A stretch of 64,000 bases of DNA, taken from the NCBI GenBank assembly GCA_007449985.2, contig VIIQ02000312.1:20013-84012 (forward strand). The letters run 5' to 3'. The first letter of the stretch is position 1, and each line of letters opens with the position of its first letter. This DNA comes from Desmodesmus armatus. Taxonomy: Eukaryota > Chlorophyta > Chlorophyceae > Sphaeropleales > Scenedesmaceae. The notes under the pieces were generated by a model. The model ran no database searches. It was not told the origin of the DNA and was given only the letters and a program-made list of their open reading frames with translations. The position numbers and the translations under genes were made by a program. This document shows positions 9,741-21,857 of this stretch, one piece after another.

Positions 9741-12700
9741 CTCCGTCATGAAGGCCCGCCGAGCCTCAACAACATCAACAATAATAGCACCGTCCTCGTC
9801 CTCGGTGCCAAAGGGGATGGGCGGCTGTGCGACGGCAGCAGCTGCCTGCTTCTTCCCCAGCTGCTCCAGCTGGGTGCGGTCAAGCAGCGGCCTACTAGGA
9901 ATAGGATTGCGCAGCTGCTGACCGGCAGCAGGTGCTAAGGTGGGGGCAGCAGCAGGGGCTGGGGTGGGTTTGGCAGTGGGCAGTGGTAATGTCGCTGCTG
10001 CGGGGGCCTTCTTTTGAGGGGGAGTGGCTGCTGCTGGCTGCTTTGAGGGGTTGGCGGTGGTGGGGACTGGGGTGCCGGCGACAGCGGCGGTGGGATCTTG
10101 GATGGGGACAGGTGCGCCTGAGGAAGCCGTACCTGCTGCGGCTGCTGCTGTTTCTGCTGCTGCGCCTGCAGCTGTGCTGGGTGCTGTTGCTGCGGTTGAG
10201 GCGTTTGCAGGGTTGTAAGCGGGCTTGAGAGGCGGCTCTGCATCCTTGGTGCCTGCTGCTTTCTTGCCAGCGGTAGCGCCTGGCTTGCTGCTGCTGCTGC
10301 TGCTGTGGCCAGTGGGCTTTGTAGTTTTGTCACTGTTGGTGGGTGATGCTGCCGAGAGGGCTGCTTTCGACTGACCGTCCCCTTGCTCCTGATGCTGCTG
10401 CTGCTTCTGCTGTTGGATCTCTGTTGCGTATTCGTCTTCAGGGATATACTCCTCACTGGGAATCTCCTCACTGGTGACATCCTGCGGCTGCTGCTGCTGC
10501 TGCTGCTGCTTGGGATCCTGCTTTTTGTCTTCCTTCTGCTGCTGCTCCTTGGGTGGGCTATTCGTGGCCTTGGGTGGACTGTTGGCAGGGGAGCCTGCAT
10601 CGTCAGACTCGAGGGCCGTCTCCTCTTCTTTCAGCGCACTGATGGTGGCGGCGACGTTGTTGTGCTGTTGGGCCGTGTGCACGTTGTCGTTGTCGCCAGA
10701 TGCGGCCTGCTTGCGGTTGACCTTCCCGTACCGCCGCTTCATTTTCCCGCTCTTGGCGCTGCTGCGGCCATGATCGTGCGAGCCGTCCTCGCTGTCATCG
10801 TCGCTGTTGTCGATCAAGCTGGGGTCCTCCCGCGGTGTCACTGCGCGAGTGACGACATTCGTCACGAAGCCCTCAATTTTCTTCACGCCCCATTTTTGCA
10901 GAGTGTCGTCCGTCATGGAAAGGTACGGCAGCTTGAACCCTGACGTAGTGAGCGCATCCTTAACGGCCCCAACGACCTGTCCGATGGAGCCCATATCCAG
11001 CGAGGAAGCATCGACCAGCAGATCCGGAATGTCGGTTGACAGGGTCGACAGGAGGTGGCCCCAAGGACTGATCATCAGCGCCTGCAGCGCAGGCGTCTCC
11101 GCCAGGCCGGCCATGGAAACGTTGAGCGTGGGTCCGTTCATGGCGACGAAATTCAGCAGCATGGGGATGCTGGGGCCGAGCGTCTCGACCATGACGCGCA
11201 TGTTTGGCGCGATAAAGTCGGTGAGGGCCAGGTCGGGCAGCTTCTGCACAGGACAAGGGGGAGGGCAAGAGTGACACAACACGCAGGACAACAGTTGTCG
11301 GCATGTGTGCCTGATGAAGAGTATGTTTGGCGCGATTAAGCTGGTGAGGGCCAGGTCGGGCAGCATCTGCACAGACAGGAAGGTGGTGGGGGGGGGGCAG
11401 GAGTGACACAACACGCAGGACAACAGTTGTCGGCATGTGTGCCTGATGAAGAGCATGTTTGTGCGCGATGAAGTTGGTGAGGGCCGGGTCGGGCAGCTTC
11501 TGCACAGGACAAGGGGGAGGGCAGGAGTGACACAGCATGCAGGGCAACAGGTATCGGCATGTGTGCCTGCTGAAGAGCATCTGGCGCGAAGAAGTCGGTG
11601 AGGGCCAGGTCGGGCAGCTTCTGCACAAAGAGGAAGAAAGGGCGGGAGTGGCGCGATACACAAGGCAAGCAGCCTGAATGCCTGCTGCTGAAAAGCATGG
11701 GCTTGAATGATAGCGTCGATCTACTGAAGGATGAAGGTGGCACACAATACACACTGCTGTGGCAGCATACACAGCATACACGGCACGCTAGTCAGGGACG
11801 TTTACCACTATGTGCATGCCGAAACACGTTTTTCAAGCCTGTCGTCATGACGTGTACTTGTTGGTTGTAAGCTTATGCTTATAATGGCCTGTACGACAGG
11901 TCGCGATGCTGTCTCTGTCATTGAATGCCACCCCACACGCACAATTCATGGATCACACGTTTGCACGCACTCCCCTTCACCCACCCTTTGTGGCGCTGCC
12001 GCCCACCCAACTCTTCTTACCCCCCCCCCCCCTCCCCTCCTTACCCTCCCCCCCCCCCCCCACCTCCTTGGCTTGCTCCGGCAGCACCAGGAATGAAGGC
12101 AGCGAGGTGATGTCAGGCAGCATGCCCATCACTTCACTGGTAAGCTCCGCCGGCAGCACAAATACGGGACCTCCCTCTGCGCTGCTGCCCAATCAACCCT
12201 TATGAGCCCGCCCTCCCAGCCCCATCCTCTCTCACCTCTTTGGCTTGCACTGCCACCCAACTTGGGTTGGAACCCAATCCAGCCCTCCCATCCCCCACCC
12301 GCTCTCACTCTCTCACCTCCTTGGCTTGCTCAGGCAGTACCAGGAAGGATGGCAGCGAGGTGATGTCAGGCAGCATGCCCATCACTTCACCAGTCAGCTC
12401 CGCCGGCAGCACAAACACAGGGAGACCAGGCGCCGCCGGCTTGAACAGCAGAGCCTGTGAGATGTTGGTGACGATGATAGAAGGCGTCACAAGCCCTGGT
12501 ACCTTCTCCTGTAGCTTCTGCAGCTGCTCTTTCCCGCCCAGTACTAGCGTTGGCAGTGGGGCCTTACGCGAGACTGCTGTCGCCCACTGCACGACTACGT
12601 TGCCGATGTGCATTTGGTCAAGGGGGACGAGGTGCGGTCCTGCGTCGGACTTGGAGTCCACCTTGCTAGTGGAAGTTGAAGGGTTGAGCTTCAGGAAGGT

Positions 12701-13130
12701 TGGTAGGCCGAGCTTTGCTGCAAGAGCTGGTAGGATGTCCACGGTTATGTCAGAAACCAGGAGGTTTTGCGGCAGCTCCAGGAGGACCGAAGCCTCTGCC
12801 GTGGTCATGTTCGGCCCTAGGGCGAGTGTGGGCAGGGAGGTTAGGTCCGGAAGGAATGCTTTGAGGGCTGTCAAGGCCGCGTTGGGAAGTGTGAACACCG
12901 GGATCTCACTCATCCAGGCAGGATGAGTCATCAGCGCCGCTGAGGTATTGGCGACCATCAAGGAGGGCGTCATAAACCCTGGGATGAGCTGCTTCAAATC
13001 GGTGGCTAGCTGTGCTGAGATGGTTGCTGTTGGCAGCGCTGCATTTCCCGCCTTTGCTGCCAACCACTGAGTGACCACATCCTTTGTGGACATGTCGAAC
13101 ACAGGCATCAGGGGCACGGCCACCGTCGCC

Positions 13131-13165
<35 letters not shown>

Positions 13166-14080
13166 GCCGCCGGTCTTGCCAAAGATGTAGGAGGTGATGG
13201 TGCCATTAGGCATCATGATTGCCAGGCTGTTGCGCAGGGGCGTCTTCTTTACGCAATCGCAAACCTTCCAGGACTTTGCCACCATATCCTCCGCACTTGT
13301 CATCTCCCCAAGCATGCTTGCACGTAGGCCCAGGGTCGGAGACTTGTGCTCGACGCACGGATACCCCAGCCACTGCTTCCCCTGCGGGTGCAGCATCGCC
13401 TCGGCCCCCATCGCAACGACACGGCCCGTGCAGAACCCTCCCACACCCATGAGCCCTGAGGAGGTGCAGCTGGCTGTGTCCAGCTTGCATCCGAGAAATG
13501 AGCACGGGCTGGTGTCGATCCCGGAGCTCAGGAAAGGCAGCCGCATGTTGGTGCCTAAGCACATCATGTTGGAGACCTCACTGCCGATGCCGGCTAGCAT
13601 GCAGCTGGAGGTCGCGCACTTGCCGTTGGCGCAGAGGTGGTTGCCCACACACTTTGGCTCGCTGCTGCTGCTGCTGTCGCTGCTGTCTGCTGCTGCCTCT
13701 CCCTCACTGACAGACGCCAGAGACGCCTGGACAGATCCAGAACCAGACCCCTTCTTGCTCTTCTTCTTATTTGTCCCAGCTCCTCCTGCCGATGATGCCG
13801 CGGCTGACACTGACACCGCCCCTCCCTCCCCGCTGCTGCTGTCACAGCTGGAAGCCGCCCACACCAGCTGCAGCTGCATAAGCTTGCCCACATGGGGGTT
13901 AGCCATGGGCTTAGCTGTGTGGCCATTGATGTATGCTAGGTAGCCGCCAGGGTTGGTGGGGGCTGCGAAGGCAGTTGGGGTGGGGCTGTCGTGCTTGCCA
14001 ACTGCTAACTGACGGCCCTGGTTGGTGCGCAGGCTGAGGTACTCGATGCACCTGGGGGCGGGTTGGGCAGCACCAGCAGC

Positions 14081-14162
<82 letters not shown>

Positions 14163-15325
14163 CACAAGCACAGGTAGCAGCATGGACAGGTAGAGCAGCA
14201 CCAGCAGCAGTGGAAACCCTGTTCAGAAAGGCGTGACAATGACAACGCTTGCCAATTCAAGAAAAGTTGGCGCAGTTTCGTGTGATTCTTTGACAATAAA
14301 AAGCAATGACAGATGATGCAAGCATCAATCAGTAGCCATGCTGAGGCCTGTATGTGCTGACATTGCCTGTGGGCAAAAGCACGAATTTGGGCTTGCTGCA
14401 GGATCATTGATGTCACAGTCAGTCAGTGCTGGACGTGCTATGATGCCCTCCTGCTGGCTGCCAACGCACGGTCCACTGCTGCTGCTGCTGCTGCTGCTGC
14501 TGCACAGTGCTGGCCCAGTTGGCTGCGTCTTAGAAAACTCAGCTGCTCATGCCTCCAACACCAGCATTCAAAAGGGCATGCAGCTGCAACCCCCAGATGG
14601 CCTAGCAATTTTACCGGCAAGCTGTCAGCTAGCTAGACAGTTGCTGGGCTAGTGTCAACATCCCCGCAGCAGGCCCCAACACACTCGCTGTGCTGACATG
14701 CCCCACTCACCTGCCGCTGGATTTGTATTCTGCTCGCACAATGCGCTCGCCGTTTCTCAGCTGCATGCTGCGCGTCAGCAGGGCTTTAGTCTCAACACCC
14801 AGTCTCTGTGCATTGGCGGGGTCAGCACCATATTGGGCCTTGATTCCCTTCACACACCCCTCAGACTCCCCAAAGTAAAGGTTTACTTTGGTAATGTCCC
14901 CTGATGTCTTCCAGTTGTAATCCTGAGTGTAAAGGACGAAGTTTTCGGCCCATTTCGCGCCAAACATCGGGCTGCTGGTGGCCATCTCTCGTGTGCATGG
15001 TGCTGACAAAGCTGCAGGCAGTCCTGCACACCACAAGCAAAACACAGCAAGCAAGCAAGCAAGCAAGGAAAAGGGAACATACAGGATACAGGAAAGCTGA
15101 TTGGTTGAAGGGTGGTTTTTAAATGACTTGTGGGAGCTTTTTGCAGCCTTTAGGTACCATAATGTGCACAAAGCAGCAGCTGCTGTCTGGATGTGATGCA
15201 CAGACGATTGATGGAGGCAACTCCGCTTCGCCATCAGAAACATTTATCTTACCTATAGATAACAGTATGAGCAGATTCCAAGCAAGCGCCGGCACCGGTG
15301 GCTTTGTCCCAGCAACTCCCCCCAT
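9672..15325 (-). CDS. Gene A: secreted jacalin-like lectin, Cys-rich and repeat protein
   Basis: Four exons are supported: 15325-15253, 15011-14711, 14051-12317 and 11243-9672, phases 1, 2 and 0, giving about 1,226 residues. Residues 1-24 look like a signal peptide. Residues about 35-190 resemble a jacalin-like beta-prism lectin domain (ITKVNLYF, IKAQYG, IEYLSLRTNQGR). Residues about 259-390 form a Cys-rich domain with about 15 Cys and a closing WKVCDC. Then come repeats of a module with IPGFMTPSLMVANTSAAL and LPDLTSLPTLALGP, seen again as VPGLVTPSIIVTNISQAL and LPDITSLPSFLVLP, and in weaker form in exon 4. Residues about 850-1150 are a low-complexity Gln/Ala/Pro/Ser region. The tail ends EEQWASVDKGHQETLLRLL. 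Gene B at 35525-41177 is a paralogue. A wall or extracellular matrix role is an inference from domains and secretion. Confidence 0.82.
11213..11640 (-). repeat. Four tandem copies of gene A exon 4 start with its acceptor
   Basis: The minus-strand acceptor ctgcag and following codons KLPDLALTDFIAPN (functional copy 11243 downwards) recur as MLPDLALTSLIAPN near 11366, KLPDPALTNFIAHK near 11503 and KLPDLALTDFFAPD near 11623. The period is about 120-137 bp. The intervening intron words (such as acacgcaggacaacagttg) are repeated too, so the unit contains intron plus exon. Confidence 0.88.
12062..12424 (-). repeat. Two copies of gene A exon 3 end with its donor
   Basis: The last ~105 bp of exon 3 (12317-12424, coding VFVLPAELTGEVMGMLPDI onwards) reappear at about 12062-12172 with the frame still open and the codons nearly identical. 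The copy is 254 bp downstream in transcript direction, inside intron 3. Confidence 0.88.
14082..14160. repeat. (CAG)26 tract in gene A intron 2
   Basis: An uninterrupted CAG tract lies just upstream, in transcript direction, of the exon 3 acceptor at 14052-14053. On the transcribed strand it is (CTG)n and may serve as the pyrimidine-rich stretch before the acceptor. Confidence 0.85.
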
Positions 15326-17000
15326 CCTTCGATGGTGGCGCGCAACGCTGCTGTAGTCTGCCTCCTGTGACGTCTTTATGATCCCAGTCCTACGTAAAGC
15401 TCGAAAGCATCATCAAAAACGTCAAAGCTTTCCTTGTCCTGTTCACAAGCTTGCGCTAGCCAGTACTGCTTGCAGCGTTTCGGGTGCGTCTTTTGTTGCC
15501 ACAGAAACCGGAAATGTGATTGCTCGTTGTGGTCCGCGTGCGTTGAGGGTTGAGCGGGACGGAAGTTCAGTAGCAGTTCCACACCACCCATCATGACTGA
15601 TTGTTAGCCTGTCCACCCACAGGCTTGGATGCTTGCAATTGTCCTTTTGATCATCCAGGACGTCTTGAGTGCTTGCCAGGGTTACAGCACACCCTCACAG
15701 GCAGCCCACGGCACATCAGTCTGTCATCCACTAGCCTGTCGCCTGATGCATCGGTCTTGCCAGCACTCTTTTGCCAAGTTGGTCTGATGGTCACAGCCAT
15801 GAGCACGTCAGTCAGTCAGTCAGTCAGTCTGTCACCCAATTAGTCAGGGTAGGTGACAAAGTAACCCCAAGAGGCCCAGCTGACCCAATGGAAGCCCCGA
15901 GACCCAATCCACATCCCACCCAATCAAAGTCCTGACACATCCAGGCCTTGCAACCTGGTTGCATGTAGTCTGAATGATGTCTACATACACACACGCTGGG
16001 ACAGAGCGTGTGGTGGTGCACCTTGCCTCACACGTAATTCCTGCTGAAAGAAAGTCACCCTCAAGGACAAGGCTGCCCATGGCGCACCACCCACCACCCT
16101 GCTGCTGCATGTGTTGGGACAATTGCCGCCATTCTCCATGCAAGGCTTGCATGTTCTCGTTGCAGGGGGCCCACAGACTGGCCAGCCAGCACAGTGCCTA
16201 CATACAGCTAGCTTGCTCAGGCTCCCACAGAGCACCATGAAGTGCTACAGGCAAGACAGTGGGGCAAGTACAGACTCTTGTGCACCCCTGTCATGGCAGA
16301 GATGTCAACGCTGCTGCGTGGTGGAGCGGATGGAGGTGGTGTTCAGGTGGCAACATGTGCAGCTGCTGTGGGGCAACATGTACACACCAGTTAATGACTC
16401 TGGTCAGGCCGTCTGGCTGTTAGCATTACCCTGTGGCCTGTTCCACAGCGAGGGGGGAGCTGCATGCAGCCACAGTCAGCTGATACACAATATGTTCTAT
16501 GCGCACTGACAAGCTGATGACGGGACCGAAAGCAGAAGCGGCAACAGCAGATCAGCCCCTGAAGCAGTGCAGTACAATCCCGGTCAGATTCACCCTACTC
16601 CTCCAGCCTGTCCTGGCAGCCAGACCCCCACCGATGGGGGCCAGACCAAGGCAGAACATGGCCAGTATCTTGACGCAAAACGGAGGCGTGACGTCAATCT
16701 CAATCCCTTTGCTACTTGTGCGGTGCTTTCTGCTTCTGTCTGACTGATGATCAAGTCAGCCATGTGTTGGTGGCACCAAGCAGGCAACCTGGAAATTGCA
16801 AGCTCAATGCAACTGAAAATTGAAGGTTTTCAGCACGTTTTTGGGGCCATGCATCGCTTGTTCGAATCTAGGGTTCTTCGGAGGGTCGTGGCACGTGGGA
16901 GGGGAGCAGGAGAAGGGGGATACGAAGGCAAGGACACACCACTCGGCCTTCACCTTGCCGTTTCCTGCCGTTTCAACAAAACAGCAGACCAGCTCCAAAC
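15326..17000. other. Divergent intergenic region between gene A and GS
   Basis: This 1.7-kb stretch holds the promoters of gene A (leftward) and GS (rightward). I see no convincing exon. It includes a (GTCA)n microsatellite near 15805-15827 and one TGACGTCA octamer at 16689-16696. Confidence 0.5.
16689..16696 (+). promoter_or_regulatory. TGACGTCA octamer upstream of GS
   Basis: A perfect CRE/bZIP-type palindrome lies 305 bp before the GS start codon. Its role is inferred from motif and position only. Confidence 0.25.
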
Positions 17001-20000
17001 ATGGCACTCGCAATGCGCAGCAGCACCGGCCTGAAGGCAGCCGCTGGCACCCGCGTCCCAGCCAGGGTGCGTTTCAGTGTCTTTTGGCAGATGCATCGCT
17101 GCCAGTGCAGCAGGGCCAGGCGGATGCAGCGCAGACTTTGCAACTCCTGCTTGCTGCTGTTTCTTTGAGCATTCCGCCTGCTCATCAGACCTGGCTACCA
17201 GCATAGCAATGGTGCATGGGTTTTTGAACCTGCCAGTGGCTGGGGGGCTGCTGATGGGCAGCCAGAAAGGGCCGATCTTGCCAGGGAGCAGTAAGCATGC
17301 CGTTCACGTGCTACTTGGAGACAGCCATCAGTCAGAATTGCTGTCTCGCTATTCGTTGCGCAGGCTGGCAGGCGCCTGGCTGTGCGTGTGAACGCACGCG
17401 GCCAGAAGCTGGAGTACGTCTGGTGCGATGGCCAGGAAGGCAAGGAGTCCAAGGTGTGTTCTGGGTGTGCTGTGGGGTTACTGTTGTGTTCAACAGGCTG
17501 CAGATTGGTTGCTGATGATTCTGGGGTGGCGATTGAAGCTGCAGAGAGAGGGTGCTGATCCTTGCAGGGCCTTCTGCTGCTGTGCACGCAGCAGTGGCAG
17601 CAACAGCGACTGCCTAGCAGTTTGCCTGCAGTAGGGGTGGGATATGCTAGATGGCAGTGTTTGAAATACAGCCAGCCAAAACCATCAGGCATGTCTTAGG
17701 GTGTCTGGGGTGTGGTTGGATATCTGGGGTGTGCTGGACCGCTGTGCACCTGCTGCTGACCTGGCAGTTGAAGCACATGCGGCATGTGCTGGCGATAACA
17801 GCACATGTGCTCATGCCTTCTTTCACAACGTGCACAATTTCAGTGCACTGCGTCACGCTAGACTGCATCACATGGGTCTGCATCCCACAGCCCCTCTTGC
17901 TGCTTCATGCAACACCAGCACAAGCCAACAGCGAAAGCTGCTGTGCTGATCTGTATCGCATACCGCGCCCAGTAAAGTTGCTGCAAGCTCCTCTCCCACA
18001 CAGCACGTGGCCATGGCATGTATCTGTTGATCGACGTACGCCAGACGTACTACGTCAGAAGGTGACATGTGTCCACACACTTCCCTTTGATTACCCGCAC
18101 ACACCCTGTGCATCATCCGCATGGATCCTATTGACCTGCATGTACCCCTTCGCGTTTTCTGAATTTCTCCAACTGTATCACAACGCACAGGGCATGATGT
18201 TCAACGAGATGCGCAGCAAGACAAAGTGCATGATGACCCCCATTGAGTCCCTTGACCCCAAGGACTTCCCCGACTGGAGCTACGATGGCAGCTCCACCGG
18301 CCAGGCATCAGGAAACAACTCTGACTGCATCCTCAAGTGAGTGGGAGCAGGCCGCGTGCTGTGCTGTGCTATGCTGGGAGGGGCCTGGGGTCAGGGATGG
18401 GATGTTGGGTCAGGGATTAGGTGATGGTTCAGGATGGCAACAACTCTGACTGCATCCTCAAGTGAGTGGGATGAGATCGCGTGCTATGCTAGGCCGTGCT
18501 GGGAGGGGTAAGGGGTCAGTGAGGGGCTGTGGGTCAGGGAGGGCAACACCTCGTGGCGGCATCTTGGAGTGTGTGTGGCTATGCTGTGCTGCACTGTGCT
18601 GGGAGGCGCTATGTGAGAGGATATGTGCTGGCTGGGGGTGTGGGTCAGGCAGGGTGACACTCGTGCTGCTGCTGCCGACGCCCGTTGTCCCTCCCTCAAC
18701 CAGGCCCATGCGCAGACATTGTACACTGCACTTGCTGACTGCTGCTGCTGCTGTTGTCCCTTGTCTTTCTAGGCCCGTGCGCATTGTGCCCGACCCCATC
18801 CGCGGTGCCCCCACCTGATGGTGATGTGCGAGGTGCTGTCCCCCAACGGAGAGCCCCACCCCACCAACACCCGCGCACAGCTGGCAGCACTGATCAACGA
18901 CAAGGTACGGGGAAGCGGGAGGCCTGGTGGTGGTTGATACTGCAGTGGTTTGTTGGCATTTTGATGCATCCTTTGGGAGATATGAGATATGAGTGATGTG
19001 TGACAGCTATTGACGAGTCCGTGACTGCAGGCTGCAGCCGAGGAGTCAGGCTGCCAGGGGTTTGTGGATCAGGGGCAGGTGATCTTGCTCATACGGTTGG
19101 TCAGCAGGAGTAGTGGACACGACAGGGTCAACACAGCCTGTGAACAGGCGGCATCGCTGCCTGGTTGGGTGCTGCTGCCTCTGAGCATTCTCCACAGCGC
19201 GCTTTGTGCATGTTTCGATCTGTTGCTTCCACTAAGCCACCCTCCCGTCTTTCCTCCACCCCCGCAGGTGATTGCCGAGGCCCCCCTGTTCGGTTTTGAG
19301 CAGGAGTACACCATGCTGTCCAAGGGCAGCGGCCTGGTGCTGGGCTGGCCCGAGGGTGGCTACCCCGCCCCCCAGGGCCCCTTCTACTGTGGTGTGGGCA
19401 CCAACAGCGTGTTTGGCCGCCCCCTGGCTGAGGCACACATGGAGGCTTGCCTGGAGGCAGGACTCACCATCAGCGGCATCAACGCAGAGGTGGGTTGGCA
19501 ACTGGAGTTGGAATGACGGGGGGTTGGGGTATCATGCATCAAGTAGCACACATTGTGGGAGGTGTTCCTTGGCAGTGCCTGGTCAGTGCCCAGGTCTCAC
19601 CATCAGCGGCATCGATGCAGAGGTGGGTCAAGATATGCAGCTGTCAACAGACACAAAGCTGACTGCATGTCGGTCTGTTTTATTTTGGGAGGGGACATAA
19701 ACCACAGAGTGGTAGCTTCAATGCAACTGTAGGGACCAACTTGGTTATCGTTTGTGCATTGGATCACACATTGAGCCCAGTTGTTACCCCTGGTGTCGCC
19801 CGTGTGCTGGCCCGCCCTCCTGCAGGTGATGCCCGGTCAGTGGGAGTACCAGATCGGCCCCGTTGGCCCCCTGGAGCTGGGCGACGAGGTGATGCTGTCC
19901 CGCTGGCTGCTGCACAGGCTGGGTGAGGACTTTGGCATCAGCTGCACCTTTGACCCCAAGCCAGTGAAGGGAGACTGGAACGGCACTGGCGCACACACCA

Positions 20001-21207
20001 ACTACTCCACAGAGAGCATGCGCAACCCAGGCGGCATGGAGGTGAGGGTCTGGTCGGGTCAGGCTTGTGTGATGGCATGTGCTGTTTATGTGTGCAGTGT
20101 CTCATGTGGTGAGGCTGTGCCGCCGGCACCTGGCAGTTGAGTCCGTCTCATTGTTTTGTGTGTGGCCAGCCGGTGGGAGTCCCCCGGGTAATCCAAACGT
20201 AAGGGTATGTTGTGCTTGCCTTGCTGTCACAGCAAGTTGCTCTTATGGACCAGTGCTCGGCGTTACCCCACAGTGGACATCCTGCGTTCGAGTCGTAGTC
20301 TCACCTTCACTTACATCTTCCTGTCTGCCCCACTCCCTGCTGTCCCTCCCTCCCTGTAGCCCATCATGGCTGCCATTGAGAAGCTGTCCAAGACACACGC
20401 CGAGCACATCAGCCAATACGGCACCAACAACGAGCAGCGCCTGACAGGCAAGCACGAGACGTGCGACATCAACACATTCAGGTGGGCAGGAAGGAAGGGT
20501 AGGATAGGGGACGTTGCTGATGCTGCAGCACATGGCATGCACTGTGGTTGGTTTCTGTCAGCATGCCACCTCAGCACAAAGGCAGGTCAGGTGGGTCCTA
20601 GATGCAGATGCAGGAAAGCAAGTGGGTGAGCAAAGCTGGTCTCTGGATGGACATGTTGGCAACACAAATTCCAGCACAGTACTATGCCCCACAGAACATG
20701 AACTGATCCCCAGCAAGGTTTCATGCAGCATGTGTCTCTCACACTTCCATGTCTGCTTTTTCTGTGTCATTTTTCTGTCTTCCTGCAGGTTTGGTGTTGC
20801 TGACCGCGGCAGCTCCATCCGCATCCCCCTGCCAGTGCAGCTCAAGGGATACGGATACCTGGAGGACAGGCGCCCCGCAGCAAAGTGAGTGCGGCCGTTG
20901 AGGCAGAATGCAGCTTGCAACCGCCTGAGCAGCTAGTTAGGTCAAAATCATACATGCCTTGCGCGCCGTGATTGGCTGTTGCTGTCCGCGCTGTGCCGCA
21001 TCCCTGCTTGTTCCTTTTTCACTTGCTGTTTCAAACAGCAGTGCTCGCATGATGCTGTTGTTGATCAGTCGCAAATGATGGGGACACCTCGTGTGCCATG
21101 TGCTGACTGTCGTACTGCTGCTGTTTGTTTGTTCCTTGCTTCCTCCTTGCAGCGTGGACCCCTACACTGTGGCCCGCCTGCTGATCAAGACCACTCTGAT
21201 CAACTAA
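17001..21207 (+). CDS. Glutamine synthetase, plastid-targeted (GS2 type)
   Basis: Ligates ammonium to glutamate using ATP. Nine exons: 17001-17066, 17364-17453, 18191-18336, 18773-18904, 19268-19489, 19826-20041, 20360-20481, 20789-20884 and 21153-21207. The N-terminus [16 protein letters not shown] is rich in Ala/Ser/Arg and lacks acids, like a chloroplast transit peptide. Family motifs are present in order: [46 protein letters not shown] and [12 protein letters not shown], and the C-terminus is [10 protein letters not shown]. Corrected length would be about 381 residues, normal for algal eukaryotic GS. Exon 4 is one base short: after PDPIRG the frame hits TGA within a run of five C at about 18807-18811, while a sixth C restores the frame and makes all exon phases agree. 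This is either a consensus error or a real frameshift. Confidence 0.93.
18312..18800 (+). repeat. Duplicated GS exon 3 donor and exon 4 acceptor
   Basis: The end of exon 3 (aactctgactgcatcctc then aagtgagtggga) at 18316-18344 recurs at 18439-18471, with shared intron sequence behind it. The exon 4 acceptor and start (ag then gcccgtgcgca, 18771) has a decayed forerunner at about 18700 (ag then gcccatgcgca). Both lie in intron 3. Confidence 0.8.
19459..19640 (+). repeat. Duplicated GS exon 5 end with donor
   Basis: The sequence ctcaccatcagcggcatc then aacgcagag and gtgggt at the end of exon 5 is repeated at 19594-19630 as ctcaccatcagcggcatc then gatgcagag and gtgggt, in intron 5. Confidence 0.85.
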
Positions 21208-21857
21208 GCAGCAGCAGTAGCGTGTGCGGCACGTCCCGCTGCAGCAGCAGCAGCACAGTCTGAGTGAGCCTCTTCTGCGCCACTGCAGCAGCAACAGCGT
21301 GTATGGCACTTCCTGTTGCGGCACAGCTTTGTCCGCCTGCCCGCACCACTGCAGCAGCAGTAGGGCGTGTGGTGGGGCGGTTGGCTGTGCGAGCTTGTTC
21401 TGGGTCCCCTTTTTTGTGTGTGATACTGACCTGGGTGCTCCTCTGTTCCTATCTGAGGGACGTTTTGGGTGAGTGTCATTGACTAGCCAGGCAGCGGCTG
21501 CAGCATCGGCTGCGGCGGCTGCTGTTGCTTGTCGCATAGGCGTCGGCGGTGTTGAGGTGCAAGTGGGGACGGATTTGTTCACACCCTCCTCATGCATTGC
21601 TGCGCCACATTTCTGAGTGAGTGTTACTCTCTTGAGCGGACTGGAGGTCACACTTTTGTGTCGCCAGCTTTCCCGCCCGCAAGCATGTTAGGTGTTTCTA
21701 GACAGACAGTTGGCTGGATGTGTGCTGCCTTTGCTATCTATATATGGGTGTGTGTACCATTGTACAGTCCTTTTACAGCAGACAGCATTTGACAGCATAG
21801 CAGGAGGTTTGTGCAGGTGTGTGCAGGCTGCTCTCTGCTGCTGTGTGTGCTTGACTG

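Noticed and set aside
10383..11339. Open plus-strand frames opposite gene A exon 4
   Set aside because: They are antisense to a well-supported coding exon, and composition is explained by its codon use.
14707..15243. A signal peptide read directly upstream of gene A exon 2 (hydrophobic LLACLLAVFCLW)
   Set aside because: Exon 1 at 15253-15325 gives a start codon, hydrophobic core, GT donor and the same phase as the clear signal-peptide exon of gene B, so the hydrophobic stretch is intron.
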